Assembly: GCA_028554755.1 (NCBI GenBank)
Contig: JAPTOF010000012.1
Coordinates: 6,787,501-6,851,500 of the forward strand
DNA from: Cordia subcordata
Taxonomy: Eukaryota; Streptophyta; Magnoliopsida; Boraginales; Cordiaceae
DNA length: 64,000 nt
Direction of reading: 5' to 3'
Shown here: one piece after another, positions 12,097 to 22,174 of the stretch
Layout: each line of letters starts with the position of its first letter
How positions within the stretch are numbered: the first letter of the stretch is position 1
Made by a program: the position numbers and the translations under genes
Notes under the pieces: model-generated
Told to the model about the DNA's origin: nothing
Seen by the model: the letters and a program-made list of their open reading frames with translations, nothing else
Database searches by the model: none

Positions 12097-12993
12097 AGTT
12101 TAGTTTTCTTTCTTGTTATATTTTACTTAGGGTAGATTGCATCATGCGTTTAAATGGTGAAAATTTTTCAATTTTGATGCATATAGAGTCATTTATTTCT
12201 TTGTTGATCATTGTGTTGGCTTTTGTGATTGACTCTACTGATTTATTAAGATGAGAGACATTGTGGGGGAATAAATAGAGTGGTTTGAAAACTAAGTCTT
12301 GGAGGAGATGCCCTTAAAAGTTGTGGGGAGTGAGAACCTTAAAAGAATAACCCTTGTAGCCACCCCATAGCTTGGTAGGAAAGAGCGTTGAAAAAGGGTT
12401 ATTGATGTGAGTGCCCCGTCTTTGATTGGTTCTTGTTGATATGCTTAAGCCTTTCTTTTTCTTCCTTTTTGAGAATTCAATACAATGAAAATGAAAAAAA
12501 AAAAATGATTGAAAAAAAAAGAGGCAAAAAGGTGCAAAATTCTATGAATGAAGTGAAAAAGAGGAAAAGCCAAAAGCACCTAAAAGTTAGTGAATAAGTG
12601 CATAAGTGACACAATGTCAACTTAGCACAAGTTATCATCTTTGCAAGCATGTGAATAAGGCTTATAAAAAGCCATTGTGTTTGTATATTCTCTTTTTTTT
12701 TTTTTTTATCCTTGAGGCTTGGTGCATGTTAGGGAGACCATGTCATTTGAGGGAGCACAAAATACCAATATCCTGAGTGCGTGCGTTAGAATCCTAGGCT
12801 TGTGGTGGATTGGCTACTTGGGAAATTTCCATGAGGAACGAGACCCCTTATGAGTAGAGGGAAGATTCAAAGAGGCTTAGGGATCTCTTCACAATAGGAA
12901 TGCCCTTTCATGTTTCTCAAACTAATGCTGATAGCGAGTCAGTCCTTCAGGCAATCCATTGTATCAGCTTTAGAAATAAGATTTAAGATTAGG

Positions 12994-13031
12994 CTTGCTT
13001 GAGGACAAGCAAGGAGAAGGTTTGGGGGTAT
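12994..13031 (+). other. AGGA-loop hairpin and 3' polypurine tract (Athila-1)
   Basis: CTTGCTTG-AGGA-CAAGCAAG (12994-13013) is a perfect 8-bp stem, followed by a purine-rich stretch containing GGTTTGGGGG directly before the 3' LTR at 13032. A polypurine tract primes plus-strand DNA synthesis. The hairpin is additional to the standard signal. Confidence 0.7.
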
Positions 13032-14810
13032 TGATGAGTTGTGATCTGGTGTGTGTTTGCATTGCCATTTACTTATATTTTAGAGGTGTTGAATGCTTAT
13101 AATGATGCACTAGTGTAGTACTCTTGATAGGAATTGGCTTAAGCGTAAACAACTATGCATAGTGAGTTTAAGAGATAAAATGCTACACTAATAGCTTATT
13201 TTCAATGATTCAGGTGATTTTGGGTTAAGATAAAGATTGAACAATGAAAGGTGATGAAGATAGGACATGCACGGGTCTAAGGGAGAAGACTAAAGGCCGA
13301 AATGACGAAAAATTGGATGAAGGAAGTCAGCCGGACGCTAAGGAAGAATAGCCGGTCGACCGACTAGGTCGACCGGCCACTCCAGAGAGCCTCGTCGAAA
13401 AGCCGGACGACCCCCCTTCAAGAGCCGGTCGACCGGCTATGTCGACCGGCCACTCCAGAGAGCCCTTGAAGAAAGCCGGTCGAGTACTCCAGAGGCTATG
13501 CGCGAATCTATAAATAAAGCCCGATGCGGAGCAGAAAAGGGGAGAGTTTTTACACACACTTCACACCTATTCTCACACACACTTAACCCTATTCCCTAGC
13601 CGCCTCACACACCCTTTTCACATACTTTTCACGAAGAACCAAGTTTCGTTGGAGGATTCAAACGCTTTGGAATCGAGATTGTTTACAAGCTGTGTTCTAA
13701 AATCGCTAGGATGAAAGGGGAGTTTCGTTATATCTCTTTCATTCTATTTTCTATTATGTCTGAGTAGGCTTGTATAGGGTGATAAAACTTATGTAATGGG
13801 TTAATTTTATACTCTTATGATATGGGATATGATGGCTGAATATATATATATATATATATATATATGTTTTGATTTGTTTTGTTTAATTGGGTGTTCTTTC
13901 ATTCATGTCTATGTGTTTGATAGAATACCTAGATGAGTACATATATATTAATTGAAGTTTGTTTGTTACTAAACACATCTAATCCATGCTGTACTCATGT
14001 CTATGTGTTTATACATGGATGTTATGAAGTGGGTAGTGCTTTTATTCATGTCTATATGCGTATTTGCATGCCTAGTAACAAGCATAATTTCAATATCACA
14101 TGTGTATGAATGTTAGTCAAATCCTGCTGTAGTGATCTTAGAATGACGGAGTATAATTTAGGGCTAATCTAGGTCGAGTTTCCTTTGGCTTTAAATCCAG
14201 CCAATAGGTTTCAGGATAGATTTAGTCGACCTTAGCAACACTAGGTCTTGGCTTTAAACCCAGCCAACGGTTTAGGTACTAGGGTAGGTTCATTCTAAGC
14301 CACCTAGGAAGTTAGTTAGTCCCTCTTGAGGCCCTAGGTCATAAAGACCACGCCGTAGCTCTAGGAGACGTCGCCTAGGGACGGACCCGCACCGAGTCCT
14401 AGGGGGAAATCAGGACACTAACTAACAACCTAGTTAAGAGCATTTTTGATAGTTAGCCATTATCCCTTAATCCCATAGCATTTGAGTATGGAGTTACCCA
14501 TTCATAAGTCCAAGTCACCCTAATCCCTTTCCAATTGTTAGTTTCTTCTTAATCAACCTGCGTCCCTTTTGTTTTTATTCATAGTTTAGTTTTTTTTCAT
14601 TTACTTAGAGCTCCCGACAATCCAAACCTTCACAAGAAAAAGTACACTTAGTTTAGATCTTTCTTTTTAGCACTTTTAGGACACCAAGCATAGGATACAT
14701 TCACGATATTCACGCCTCCCTGTGGTTCGACACCTGCACTCGTAAACACTGTATTGCACAATCCGTACGCTTGCGGGTCTTTTAAAACTTGCACTCATAA
14801 GAAGACATCA
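13032..14810 (+). repeat. Athila-1 3' LTR (1,779 bp)
   Basis: TGATGAG...ACATCA. TATA box at 13509-13516 and a (TA)n tract near 13840-13864. The U3 keeps two 40-bp modules (13351-13390 and 13423-13462), each with paired GGTCGACC/GTCGACC palindromes followed by GGCCACTCCAGAGAGCC. Both are collapsed in the 5' LTR. Confidence 0.93.
13351..13462 (+). repeat. Palindromic GTCGAC modules in Athila-1 U3
   Basis: Two tandem modules separated by about 32 bp, each able to form a hairpin from two GTCGACC-type half sites, lying 50-160 bp upstream of the TATA box. They may be promoter elements. The sequence shows only that they are repeated, palindromic and prone to deletion. Confidence 0.6.
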
Positions 14811-14815
14811 ATACC
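14811..14815. repeat. Target site duplication (right) of Athila-1
   Basis: ATACC immediately after the 3' LTR end, matching 3903-3907. Confidence 0.93.
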
Positions 14816-15115
14816 TTCCTCACTAGGGTTATGCTTAGATCTGACTGTCAACATTCCTTCTGGAAAGAAAAATTTCTTTTCGGACTTCCTCCCCTCTTTG
14901 CAAAAAAGGTGCGAACTAAGATCTGCAATCAATATGGTGGTTATATTCCTTATGATCACCTTTCATATGGTCAATTTGTTGCTTTCATCAATCAGACAGG
15001 TTTGGAACTCTGCACAGACCTGCGTATTAAGAATCAACTGGATCGTCAACAACTGTCAACTCGCAAAGAGCTTGGAAACTTCTGTGAACAATTCGGATAC
15101 CAACCTCTTCGCAAA
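14816..15115 (+). pseudogene. EPRV lineage A ORF1, coat-protein region, 3' half
   Basis: Continues the coat-protein-like frame interrupted by Athila-1. Motifs WKEKFLFGLPPLF, YDHLSYGQFVAFI and LGNFCEQFGYQ align with lineage B at 20070-20310 (WKSKFIDGLPHLF, YNSLTYGTIIGKC, LGQFCDQFG). It ends at a deletion junction near 15112-15125, where the zinc knuckle, protease and most of the reverse transcriptase have been lost. Confidence 0.72.
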
Positions 15116-15745
15116 CCAAATCCTTCCAAAAGAAAAAACCCAACTTCAAAGGTTCTTAGGATGTCTCAACTATGTATCTGATTTTTGTCAAAACCTTACA
15201 AAAATCGCAAAACCCCTGTACCAGCGTCTTTCCAAAGATCCTCCAGCCTCGTCAGAGCAACATGCTAACATTGTCAAAATCCTCAAGCAAAAAGCAAGGA
15301 CACTTCCTTGTTTAGGTCTTCCTCATCCACAGGCCTACAAAATTGTCGAGACCGATGCCTCAAAACAAGGTTTTGGTGGCATTTTGAAACAGCGTCTCTC
15401 CCCACAACATCCAGAACAACTTGTTCGTTTCACCTTAGGTTTCTGGAACCCAACACAACATAATTATAGTACTATAAAAAAGGAAATTTTATCTATAGTG
15501 CTATGTATCACAAAATTTCAAGATGATCTTTTGAATCAAAAATTTCTTTTAAAAATTGATTGTAAAGCTGCTAAACATGTTTTGCAAAAAGATGTCAAAA
15601 ACCTGGCTTCAAAACAAATTTTTGCAAGATGGCAAGCTCTCCTTTCAATTTTTGAGTTTGATATTGAATATATCAAAGGTGAGACAAATTCCCTTCCTGA
15701 CTTCCTTACAAGAGAGTTTTTGCAGGGACGTCATCAGCAACAATA
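15116..15745 (+). pseudogene. EPRV lineage A ORF1, RT thumb/connection and RNase H
   Basis: Picks up at the RT thumb (LQRFLGCLNYVSDF) in a different frame from the coat-protein part and runs open through RNase H to the stop at 15743-15745. RNase H signature acids are visible: D in ETDASKQGFGG, E in IKKEILSI, D in LKIDCKAAKHVL and D in SLPDFLTRE. The RT catalytic palm is gone, so it cannot copy RNA. The stop codon overlaps the ORF2 start as TAATG, which suggests coupled expression in the original virus. Confidence 0.8.
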
Positions 15746-17008
15746 ATGTCTTCCTCAAAGGACAAAGGTAAAGGAAAGACAACTTCCTCAACAAAGACGC
15801 CTCCCCAATCAAAAAGCTGGTATTCCATGAGTACAGCATTAATGGCGTCTGCCCAATCTTCAACAACACCCCAACAGAAAGCCATTCCCATTTCAACATC
15901 AAACACATATTCCCCACTGAAAACATTTTCTCAGGCAACACAACAATCGCCATCAACATCTGTACCTCAAATACATTCCCCTCAACCACAAACACCTTCC
16001 CTCAAAAGCCAATATATTCCACTGATATCCCTCAGAATCTCGTGGATTGAGCCAGAGTTCTTCAACATTAAGGAGCCATGGAAACTCCTTCAAGAACTCT
16101 CTTTTCCTTTCTACTTTCCAAACCAACACAACCAAAAGACCCAAGTGTTCTACGAATTCATTCTTGTAGACACTGATTCAATCAACGTCACCCACAACAA
16201 GGACAAGAATGGTATGGTAACCCATTCCAAACTTCAAATCAAGCGGATCATCACCCCCGCCGAATGGATTGCCACTCACAAGACTCTCCAGTCTTGCCAA
16301 CAGTTCTCGGAGAAGTTTTCTCCCTCGAGTTTCAACTACTGGGATTATGTTGAAGCTTGGACAAAAATTTTGTATTTTCAAAATAAATCCCATGAACATT
16401 CTTGGTTTATTTTCTTTTGTAACCAATTCAATATTTCAAAAACCCCAGTTTGGTTCCTGCGAAACTGGGGGCACAATTTTGGTGGAATTGAAGGAATTCT
16501 TCCTCCATTAATTCTATCTTGTTTTCAACAATTCCAAAAATCTTTCAAAACCCCCGATAAATGGAGATTTTTTGATTCTCTATTTATCTTTTACTATCAT
16601 TTCAACATCGCTTGGATTCTTTCGTGGGATCTTAGCATTTTCAATGATGGCAAAGAACCTCCATCACTTTGCAGATCATTCAAAATCAAGTGGTGGGACA
16701 AGTTCGATTGCTCCAAAGTCACAACACAGGTGGTTCAACAATGGTTCAAAGACCACCCAGAGGCCTGGAATCAAGGCGTCCAACATCAGTCCCAGTTTCT
16801 TTTGCGCAAGAATCAATTGCAGGTGCAACTGGCACAGGCGACAAATCCAAAAGAAATCTCTAGACTTCTCAAGGAGATCAACAAAGAATTTCAATATCCG
16901 GGAGAAGAGTCGGATGATTCGACCCAGAGCCCAGATCCAAGTTCGGATCAGAATGAAGACCCAGATTTTGGCCTGGATGACATCAACGTCGACTCACAGG
17001 CGTTCTGA
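15746..17008 (+). CDS. EPRV lineage A ORF2, intact 420-residue protein of unknown function
   Basis: The only long uninterrupted viral ORF in the window. The ATG at 15746 overlaps the ORF1 stop (TAATG). Residues 1-70 are Ser/Thr/Gln/Pro-rich and probably disordered. About 90-320 is a Trp/Phe/Tyr-rich globular-looking domain (SWIEPEFFNIKEPW, YWDYVEAWTKILYFQNKSH, WGHNFGGIEGILPPL). The last 60 residues are acidic. I see no signal peptide, zinc finger or enzymatic motif. ORF2 of unknown function after an RNase H-ending ORF1 is the layout described for florendoviruses. There is no evidence here that the gene is expressed. Confidence 0.75.
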   Translation: MSSSKDKGKGKTTSSTKTPPQSKSWYSMSTALMASAQSSTTPQQKAIPISTSNTYSPLKTFSQATQQSPSTSVPQIHSPQPQTPSLKSQYIPLISLRISWIEPEFFNIKEPWKLLQELSFPFYFPNQHNQKTQVFYEFILVDTDSINVTHNKDKNGMVTHSKLQIKRIITPAEWIATHKTLQSCQQFSEKFSPSSFNYWDYVEAWTKILYFQNKSHEHSWFIFFCNQFNISKTPVWFLRNWGHNFGGIEGILPPLILSCFQQFQKSFKTPDKWRFFDSLFIFYYHFNIAWILSWDLSIFNDGKEPPSLCRSFKIKWWDKFDCSKVTTQVVQQWFKDHPEAWNQGVQHQSQFLLRKNQLQVQLAQATNPKEISRLLKEINKEFQYPGEESDDSTQSPDPSSDQNEDPDFGLDDINVDSQAF

Positions 17009-17586
17009 TCCTCAACATTGGCAACAGAGAGATTCCACCCAACAGAAAAGCAGTGGGTACACCAACTTTCGGTGCAACATGACATGTGTCCTCAACTTTT
17101 GTCACCTCAACATCAACTTTCGGCAAAAGTTATTCACGCGTTCAATTGTTCAACATGTTCATCAACTTTTGGTCAACTTCAACAGTAAAGATTCCTGACA
17201 ACATCATGCGTTAACAGGAATCCAATGTAACTTTAGGACTGTTTGCTTTTATTTCTATTCCTTTACCCAGTCTATTTAAGGCTGAGTTTTTTGTACATTC
17301 GGTAGGAGTTGGATAGAAGAGTGTATATACTGTTTGAGTGTTTACATTTCTGTACTTCTGCTTTCTCATATTGTAATCTTTGAAGAATCAATATCAACAA
17401 CAATTTCCCTTCAACAGGTTTGCCTTCAACAATTTATTTTCAATATCAATTTATTTTCAGAATATTTTATTATCTGATTTGTATGAGGTCAGTGGCAAAA
17501 GCGCTCATACAATCTTGAATTATTAAATCTTCGAATATTCTCTGTTTGTTTATTTATCTCTATTTGTCCTGGGTATCCTGGGTTTT
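17009..17586 (+). other. EPRV lineage A intergenic region, copy 1, and leader-like sequence
   Basis: 17009-17460 duplicates 1175-1639, including the TATA-like box at 17271-17280. From 17460 it continues into leader-like sequence missing in the first copy, with a 9-bp inverted repeat TTGTATGAG/CTCATACAA at 17479-17487 and 17504-17512. It then enters an ATT microsatellite and the divergent lineage B ORF1. Confidence 0.55.
17271..17280 (+). promoter_or_regulatory. Candidate EPRV promoter TATA box, copy 1
   Basis: TCTATTTAAG, same context as 1428-1437, about 385 bp upstream of the lineage B ORF1 start codon. Confidence 0.4.
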
Positions 17587-17589
17587 TTC

Positions 17590-17630
<41 letters not shown>

Positions 17631-17632
17631 TA
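17587..17632. repeat. (TTA)n microsatellite at the left edge of EPRV lineage B
   Basis: About 15 TTA units directly before the viral ORF1 of lineage B. A mirror-type (ATA)n tract ends the same viral segment at 21737. Confidence 0.9.
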
Positions 17633-17656
17633 ATCCATCATTTGCATGTTCATAAT

Positions 17657-18370
17657 ATGAATATGTTTTCAATTTTCTCATCAAAAAATAATAATACTGT
17701 TAAAAATAGTAAAAAAGAAGAATATGATCTTCCTTGTAATTTAGAATTGCTTAATAAATGGACAATTCCTAAAATAGAACCTAAGATGATATATTCCTTT
17801 GGTACTTTAGATAAAATAGGTTTTAGACAAATTATTAAAACCTGTGAAGAATCTGTTCCCATCCATAATGATGAATTGACTATTAAATTACTTAGTCAAG
17901 ATGATATTGATGCATATACTTCAGAATACAAGTTTTTGCATATTGGACCTGTTCAGGTTGTATTTAAACCTCTTACTTTATCTGGTTTGCCTGAATCATT
18001 TTTGGCTGTTTTACGTGATGCTCGTAATATGAACTGGCGTCAATCTCTTATGGGTATAATGGAATCTAGTTTAGCCCATGGACCAATTTATTTTAATGCT
18101 TATCCGAATTTACAATTATCTTTGTCGGATGTGAATATCCTTGATGCGTTAACTTTATATGTGAAGACGCATGGTTATAATTATTTGCCAGGTACAGAAG
18201 TTATTTGTATCTGTTATAGGGTTTATTTTAAGCCTTTATATACTTTGAATCCAAAGTGTAAGTTGATGAATACTAATAAACAAGAAACGATTTTGTTTGA
18301 GACTAATTTTAATAGATCCAAAATAACGACTCGTAGATCTATTAGGTGGGATGAAATAAATTTTTCCTGA
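17657..18370 (+). pseudogene. EPRV lineage B ORF1, movement-protein domain
   Basis: Start chosen at the ATG at 17657 (MNMFSIFSS). The longer open frame upstream is only translated microsatellite. A 30K-type movement protein of about 235 residues follows with its N-terminal region present (CNLELLNKW, YSFGTLDKIGFRQII), then LTLSGLPESFLAVLRDAR, YFNAYPN and YRVYFKPLY. Similarity to lineage A is clear but distant, so these are different viruses rather than copies. A frameshift near 18362 ends the domain in this frame. Codons are strikingly A/T-rich compared with lineage A. Confidence 0.78.
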
Positions 18371-19265
18371 AATTTGGTTAGCTGAAAAAATAATTCAAGC
18401 AACACCATTAATTAATGAAGATTTGGTGGATACAATCCAAACATCCACTGGTGATGTACAAATACAGTTTCATAGGAACAGTATAGACTCTAAATCAGTT
18501 ATATTACTTTAGGATTAGGTACATCTAGGTATTCTAGATCATCTAGTCATAGTTATATTTCACCAATAGAATATAGAGTTGAGTTACCAAATACTTTAGG
18601 TAGTTCTTCCTCTAAATCAGTTAAATCTGTAGATCAAGAGACTCTAGGAAATAGAGTTGAGGGTCTAAGAATTAATCCTGAAAATATAGTTGAAGGGATA
18701 TATAAAAATCTTGAAAAACAACCAGAGTTTAGACCAGAAATAACTGAGTCAGAACTTAATTTTCCTAGTTAATGGATAATAAAATCAAAATTGATTTCAG
18801 TCCAGGGAGCCCAGTTAGGAAATAAATACAAGCTGAGTTTCAAAAACCAATATATGAAGACTTTAGGGTTTGGTTTGCTAGGAATATACCTTTAGCAGAG
18901 AGAAATATACTCTAAGATCAGTTCTATAATCATGTAGAACAAATTAATGAAATAAGAGATTTTATTCCTTGGTTTTTAGAAAACTATTTAGGACACCATA
19001 TAAATGTTCTAGATAGAATTTGGAAATTAAAATCTGGAGAACAAGTTGAATCAACATATCCTCCAACAAATCAACCCATAATAATGGAAAAGATAGGGTT
19101 AGATTATATGCTAACGCTTTTATAAATATGCAAGAAAATGAAACTTTGCAAGCCACTATTAAACAAATAAATGATGTGGTTAAACAAAATAATTTTTCTA
19201 ATCTTTATTTAGTAGCCTAAAGAGAACAAATCTTAGTTCTTAATAATAGGTTATTAAAAACATAT
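18371..19265 (+). pseudogene. EPRV lineage B ORF1, linker between movement and coat regions
   Basis: Continues in a new frame (PEIWLAEKIIQ..., then DVQIQFHRNS, matching the lineage A DGTVEIKFN stretch) with several stops and frame changes. It is rich in Ser, Asn and Lys. No catalytic domain is recognisable. It corresponds to 2050-3430 of lineage A. Confidence 0.6.
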
Positions 19266-20528
19266 ATGGCATTAGAAGACATTAAGAAATCTCTTAATGA
19301 ATCTAAATCTGAATATAGTGGAGAAAAGATTATAAAATCTAATCCAATTCAACCTCCACCAGAAATAAAAAATTTTAAGCTTGAACAATTAAGTGAGCTT
19401 GAAAAACTTCTTGATAATAAATTTAAAACATTTAAAATCAATGTGATTAATCAAGAAGAAGAAGTTCCAGAATTAATTGACAATATTAACCAACAACAAT
19501 TGGTTAATGAAACCTTAAATAAACTAAAGGGATTTAATAATAAATATTCCCAAAAACCTATTCAACAAAAATTTTATTATCCAAGACCAACACCTCAGGA
19601 TATATTATTTAAAGAAGCCACTTATGAACAGACCTATTATAATGGTAAAACAATATATGAGTGGAATATTGATGGTCTTACAGATCAATAAATATATAAT
19701 ATTATACACAGAATGATGATGTATTCTACTATATGTAAACAATATGATAATACAGATAAGAGTATAGCCCTTATGATAATTTCGGGGTTTACTAGTCAAT
19801 TGAAAGGCTGGTGGGATAATTATCTTGATCCAAATCAAAAACAATTAATTTTAAATGCAGTAAAACAGGAAAATAATCAACCTGTTCAAGATGCTGTTTA
19901 TACACTCACATTAAATATTTGTGAACATTTTACTGGTAGGTTTACCACTAATACTGAGAATATTAGGTCACTTTTAATAAACCTTAAGTGTCCTACTCTT
20001 ACTTCATTTAGGTGGTATAAGGATGTATTCCTTAGTAAAGTTATGGAATTACCAGAGGCTAATCAACCTCATTGGAAGTCTAAATTTATAGATGGTCTTC
20101 CACATCTTTTTCCTGAGAGAGTTAAAAAATCTCTTAGATCAGGAGGAATCTCAGCCATAGACTATAATAGTTTAACTTATGGCACAATAATTGGAAAATG
20201 TATGCAAGAAGGTTTAGCTTTATGTAATGAAATTAAGCTTAACCAACAAATTAAAAAACAACATCTTACTGAAAAGAGTCAATTAGGACAATTTTGTGAT
20301 CAATTTGGGATTGAGGTAGGACAATCTAGTCTTAAGAAAAAACCCAAATATAAATAAAAAATTAGTCCAAATAGATTTTCTTCTCCTAGATATCAGAAAA
20401 AGATAAAAGCTAGGACAGAAAGGAAAATATTAAGACAACAATCTAAAAAACCATATGTTAAGAAACAAATAATTTGTTTTAAATGTGGTAGAAAAGGACA
20501 TTTAGCACCTAATTGTAGGGCTCATTAT
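19266..20528 (+). pseudogene. EPRV lineage B ORF1, coat-protein region and zinc knuckle
   Basis: A Lys/Glu/Asn-rich segment precedes a coat-protein-like domain (YEWNIDG, SGFTSQLKGW, FRWYKDVFLSKVM, WKSKFIDGLPHLF, GQFCDQFG). In-frame stops occur at 19689-19691 and 20355-20357. After the second stop the same frame runs into a basic stretch and a CX2CX4HX4C zinc knuckle (CFKC..H..C) at 20475-20516, typical of the end of caulimovirid coat proteins. One frame covers 19713-21467 with only the one stop. Confidence 0.78.
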
Positions 20529-21732
20529 ATGAAAAAGAAGGTTAAGGCTTTAGATATTGATAAAGACCTTAAAAATGAAATTCTTCAATTTTTTTCTGTG
20601 AAGGATTCAGATCAGGATAACCTGGATGAATCTGAAATATCTCAATCCTCTCAATCCAGTGAGGATATTAATATGTTAACTGATGAATCAAATAATTCAG
20701 AAACAGACAATAATAAACCTTGTCAACAATGTCTTAATAAAATACAATCTGAAGAAGAGAATGATTATTATAAAATCTTTTCTCAATTTCAAAATATGCA
20801 ATTGAATGTTTTAACTAATGATAATATCATTGAACTGTTAAGAATAGTTAAAGATTCTGAAGTAAGAAATAAGATTTTAGAATCTTTAGGGAAAAATAAG
20901 GAACTTGAAGAAATAGAAACTTCACAACATAAATTTATTCCTTATACTCTAACAGAAGTTAGACGTAGGCTAGAAGATAAATATAAGACATCTTCACCCA
21001 CAATAACAACAGTCCAGGATCTTCAAATAGAAGTTGAAAACCTGAAAAAAGAAATAAAAATTTTAACTCAGGATAATATTCAGATTAGGAGTCAAATAAG
21101 TATCCTAAATAATAGAATAGATAGTCTTGATAAGGGAAAGGATAAAGTCCAGGAATCATTTGGACAATCTAGCAATAATACTGAATTAGAACCATTTTTA
21201 GGAAAAATGGAGTATATTACTTCACAAAATCGGTTAGTTAATATAACTCTTCTAATTCAGGGAGAATATAAAAAAGATTTAGTTGCATTAATTGATAGTG
21301 GTGCTGATTTAAATTGTATTCAGGAAGGATTAATTCCTACTAAATATTTGAAAAAACCACACATTCTTTATCTTCTGCAAGTGGTGATAAAATGGAAATA
21401 TTATATAAACTTTCCAAAGCTTATATTTGTCAAGATAAATAGTACATTCCTAGTAGTTTTGTTTTAGTTAGGAATATGACAAATCAGGCCATATTAGGCA
21501 TTCCTTTTCTTAATAAAATTTTCCCAATAAAAGAAATAACTACTAGTGGAATAATAGGTAGTTATGAAGGAAATGAAATCATATTAAATTTCATAAAAGA
21601 TCCAGTAACTAGGGTTTTAAATGAATTAGCTGATATTATAAAAGCTAAGGGAAATCAATTAAATTTCCTAAAACAAGAAATATTAACTATTAATATAAAA
21701 GATCAGTTGAATAATCCAAAATTGCAGGATAA

Positions 21733-21766
<34 letters not shown>

Positions 21767-21829
21767 TTAATATTAATATTAATATTAATGCCAATAGCTA
21801 GAAACAAGTACTTTTGTCAAAATACATAA
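20529..21829 (+). pseudogene. EPRV lineage B ORF1, coiled coil and aspartic protease, truncated before RT
   Basis: An acidic, Ser-rich stretch (20600-20780) and a coiled-coil-like heptad region (about 21000-21140; VENLKKEIKILTQDN) lead into a retropepsin-like protease with LVALIDSGADLNCI near 21280-21315. A frame change near 21465 separates the C-terminal part (AILGIPFLNKIFPI at 21485). The segment then runs into an (ATA)n microsatellite. No reverse transcriptase follows, so this copy is 3'-truncated. Confidence 0.76.
21737..21790. repeat. (ATA)n / (TTAATA)n microsatellite at the right edge of EPRV lineage B
   Basis: Repeated ATA units followed by ATT/AAT-type units terminate recognisable viral protein similarity. 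Confidence 0.88.
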
Positions 21830-22174
21830 TACATTGCAAATTTTAATACTCATATATGCAAAAAAGAAAAAAAATGATTCAACAAATTAATTTAGATAGA
21901 AAATGTTAACATAAGGGATTATGTACCATATTTTTAAAAGCACATGGGAATAAACATGGTAAGTTTTATAATACTGGAAGTAATCAACTAATTAAGCAAA
22001 TTATAGGAAGAAAATGTGCATTTTTACCCATAATAATTTTCAACTTATGAAATCAAAATATACTGAGGTAGTCTTTCCTAAATAACTTTCTTTTTTAAGT
22101 TCTTTTTCCCGCCATTTTCTTGGTTTAGTTTGCTGTCACAACTATTTAACTAATGAAATATTCTATTCATATAG
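21830..22174 (+). other. Junction sequence between EPRV and MATE copy A
   Basis: AT-rich sequence without a credible gene. From about 22080 it looks like MATE intron, ending at the splice acceptor before 22175 and comparable to 61380-61508 in copy B. The first part (21830-22060) may be further degraded viral sequence. I could not assign it. Confidence 0.4.

Larger units (their letters stand above)
11622..13031 (+). other. Athila-1 post-pol non-coding module with two polypurine-like tracts
   Basis: A stretch of 1.4 kb with no credible ORF between integrase and 3' LTR. It begins with a small hairpin (11668-11683). It contains two copies of a longer AGGA-loop hairpin, each followed by a G-rich tract (12056-12096 and 12994-13031), with an A-rich stretch near 12480-12540 and a T tract near 12691-12707 between them. 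No extra ORF of the kind present in Athila-2 is seen. Confidence 0.7.
3908..14810 (+). mobile_element. Athila-1: full-length Ty3/gypsy LTR retrotransposon (Athila-like)
   Basis: A 10,903-bp element with two LTRs (TG...CA ends: TGATGAG / ACATCA), a 5-bp target duplication ATACC, a tRNA-Asp primer site, gag, protease, reverse transcriptase, RNase H, integrase, a long non-coding 3' module and a polypurine tract. Gene order PR-RT-RH-IN places it in Ty3/gypsy. The tRNA-Asp primer site, DLGSS protease and GRPFL motif favour the Athila branch of non-chromoviruses. It has no Athila-type extra ORF after pol, unlike Athila-2. By eye the LTRs differ by roughly 15 substitutions over about 1.74 kb plus deletions in palindromic repeats, so the insertion is fairly young, yet gag and pol carry many stops and frameshifts. 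Confidence 0.93.

Noticed and set aside
12048..12254. 68-codon ORF in the Athila-1 post-pol module
   Set aside because: Overlaps the hairpin/G-rich tract, and I recognise no protein motif or counterpart in Athila-2.
17546..17656. N-terminal extension of the lineage B movement ORF with a poly-Tyr run
   Set aside because: It is translation of the (TTA)n microsatellite. The ATG at 17657 is the better start.
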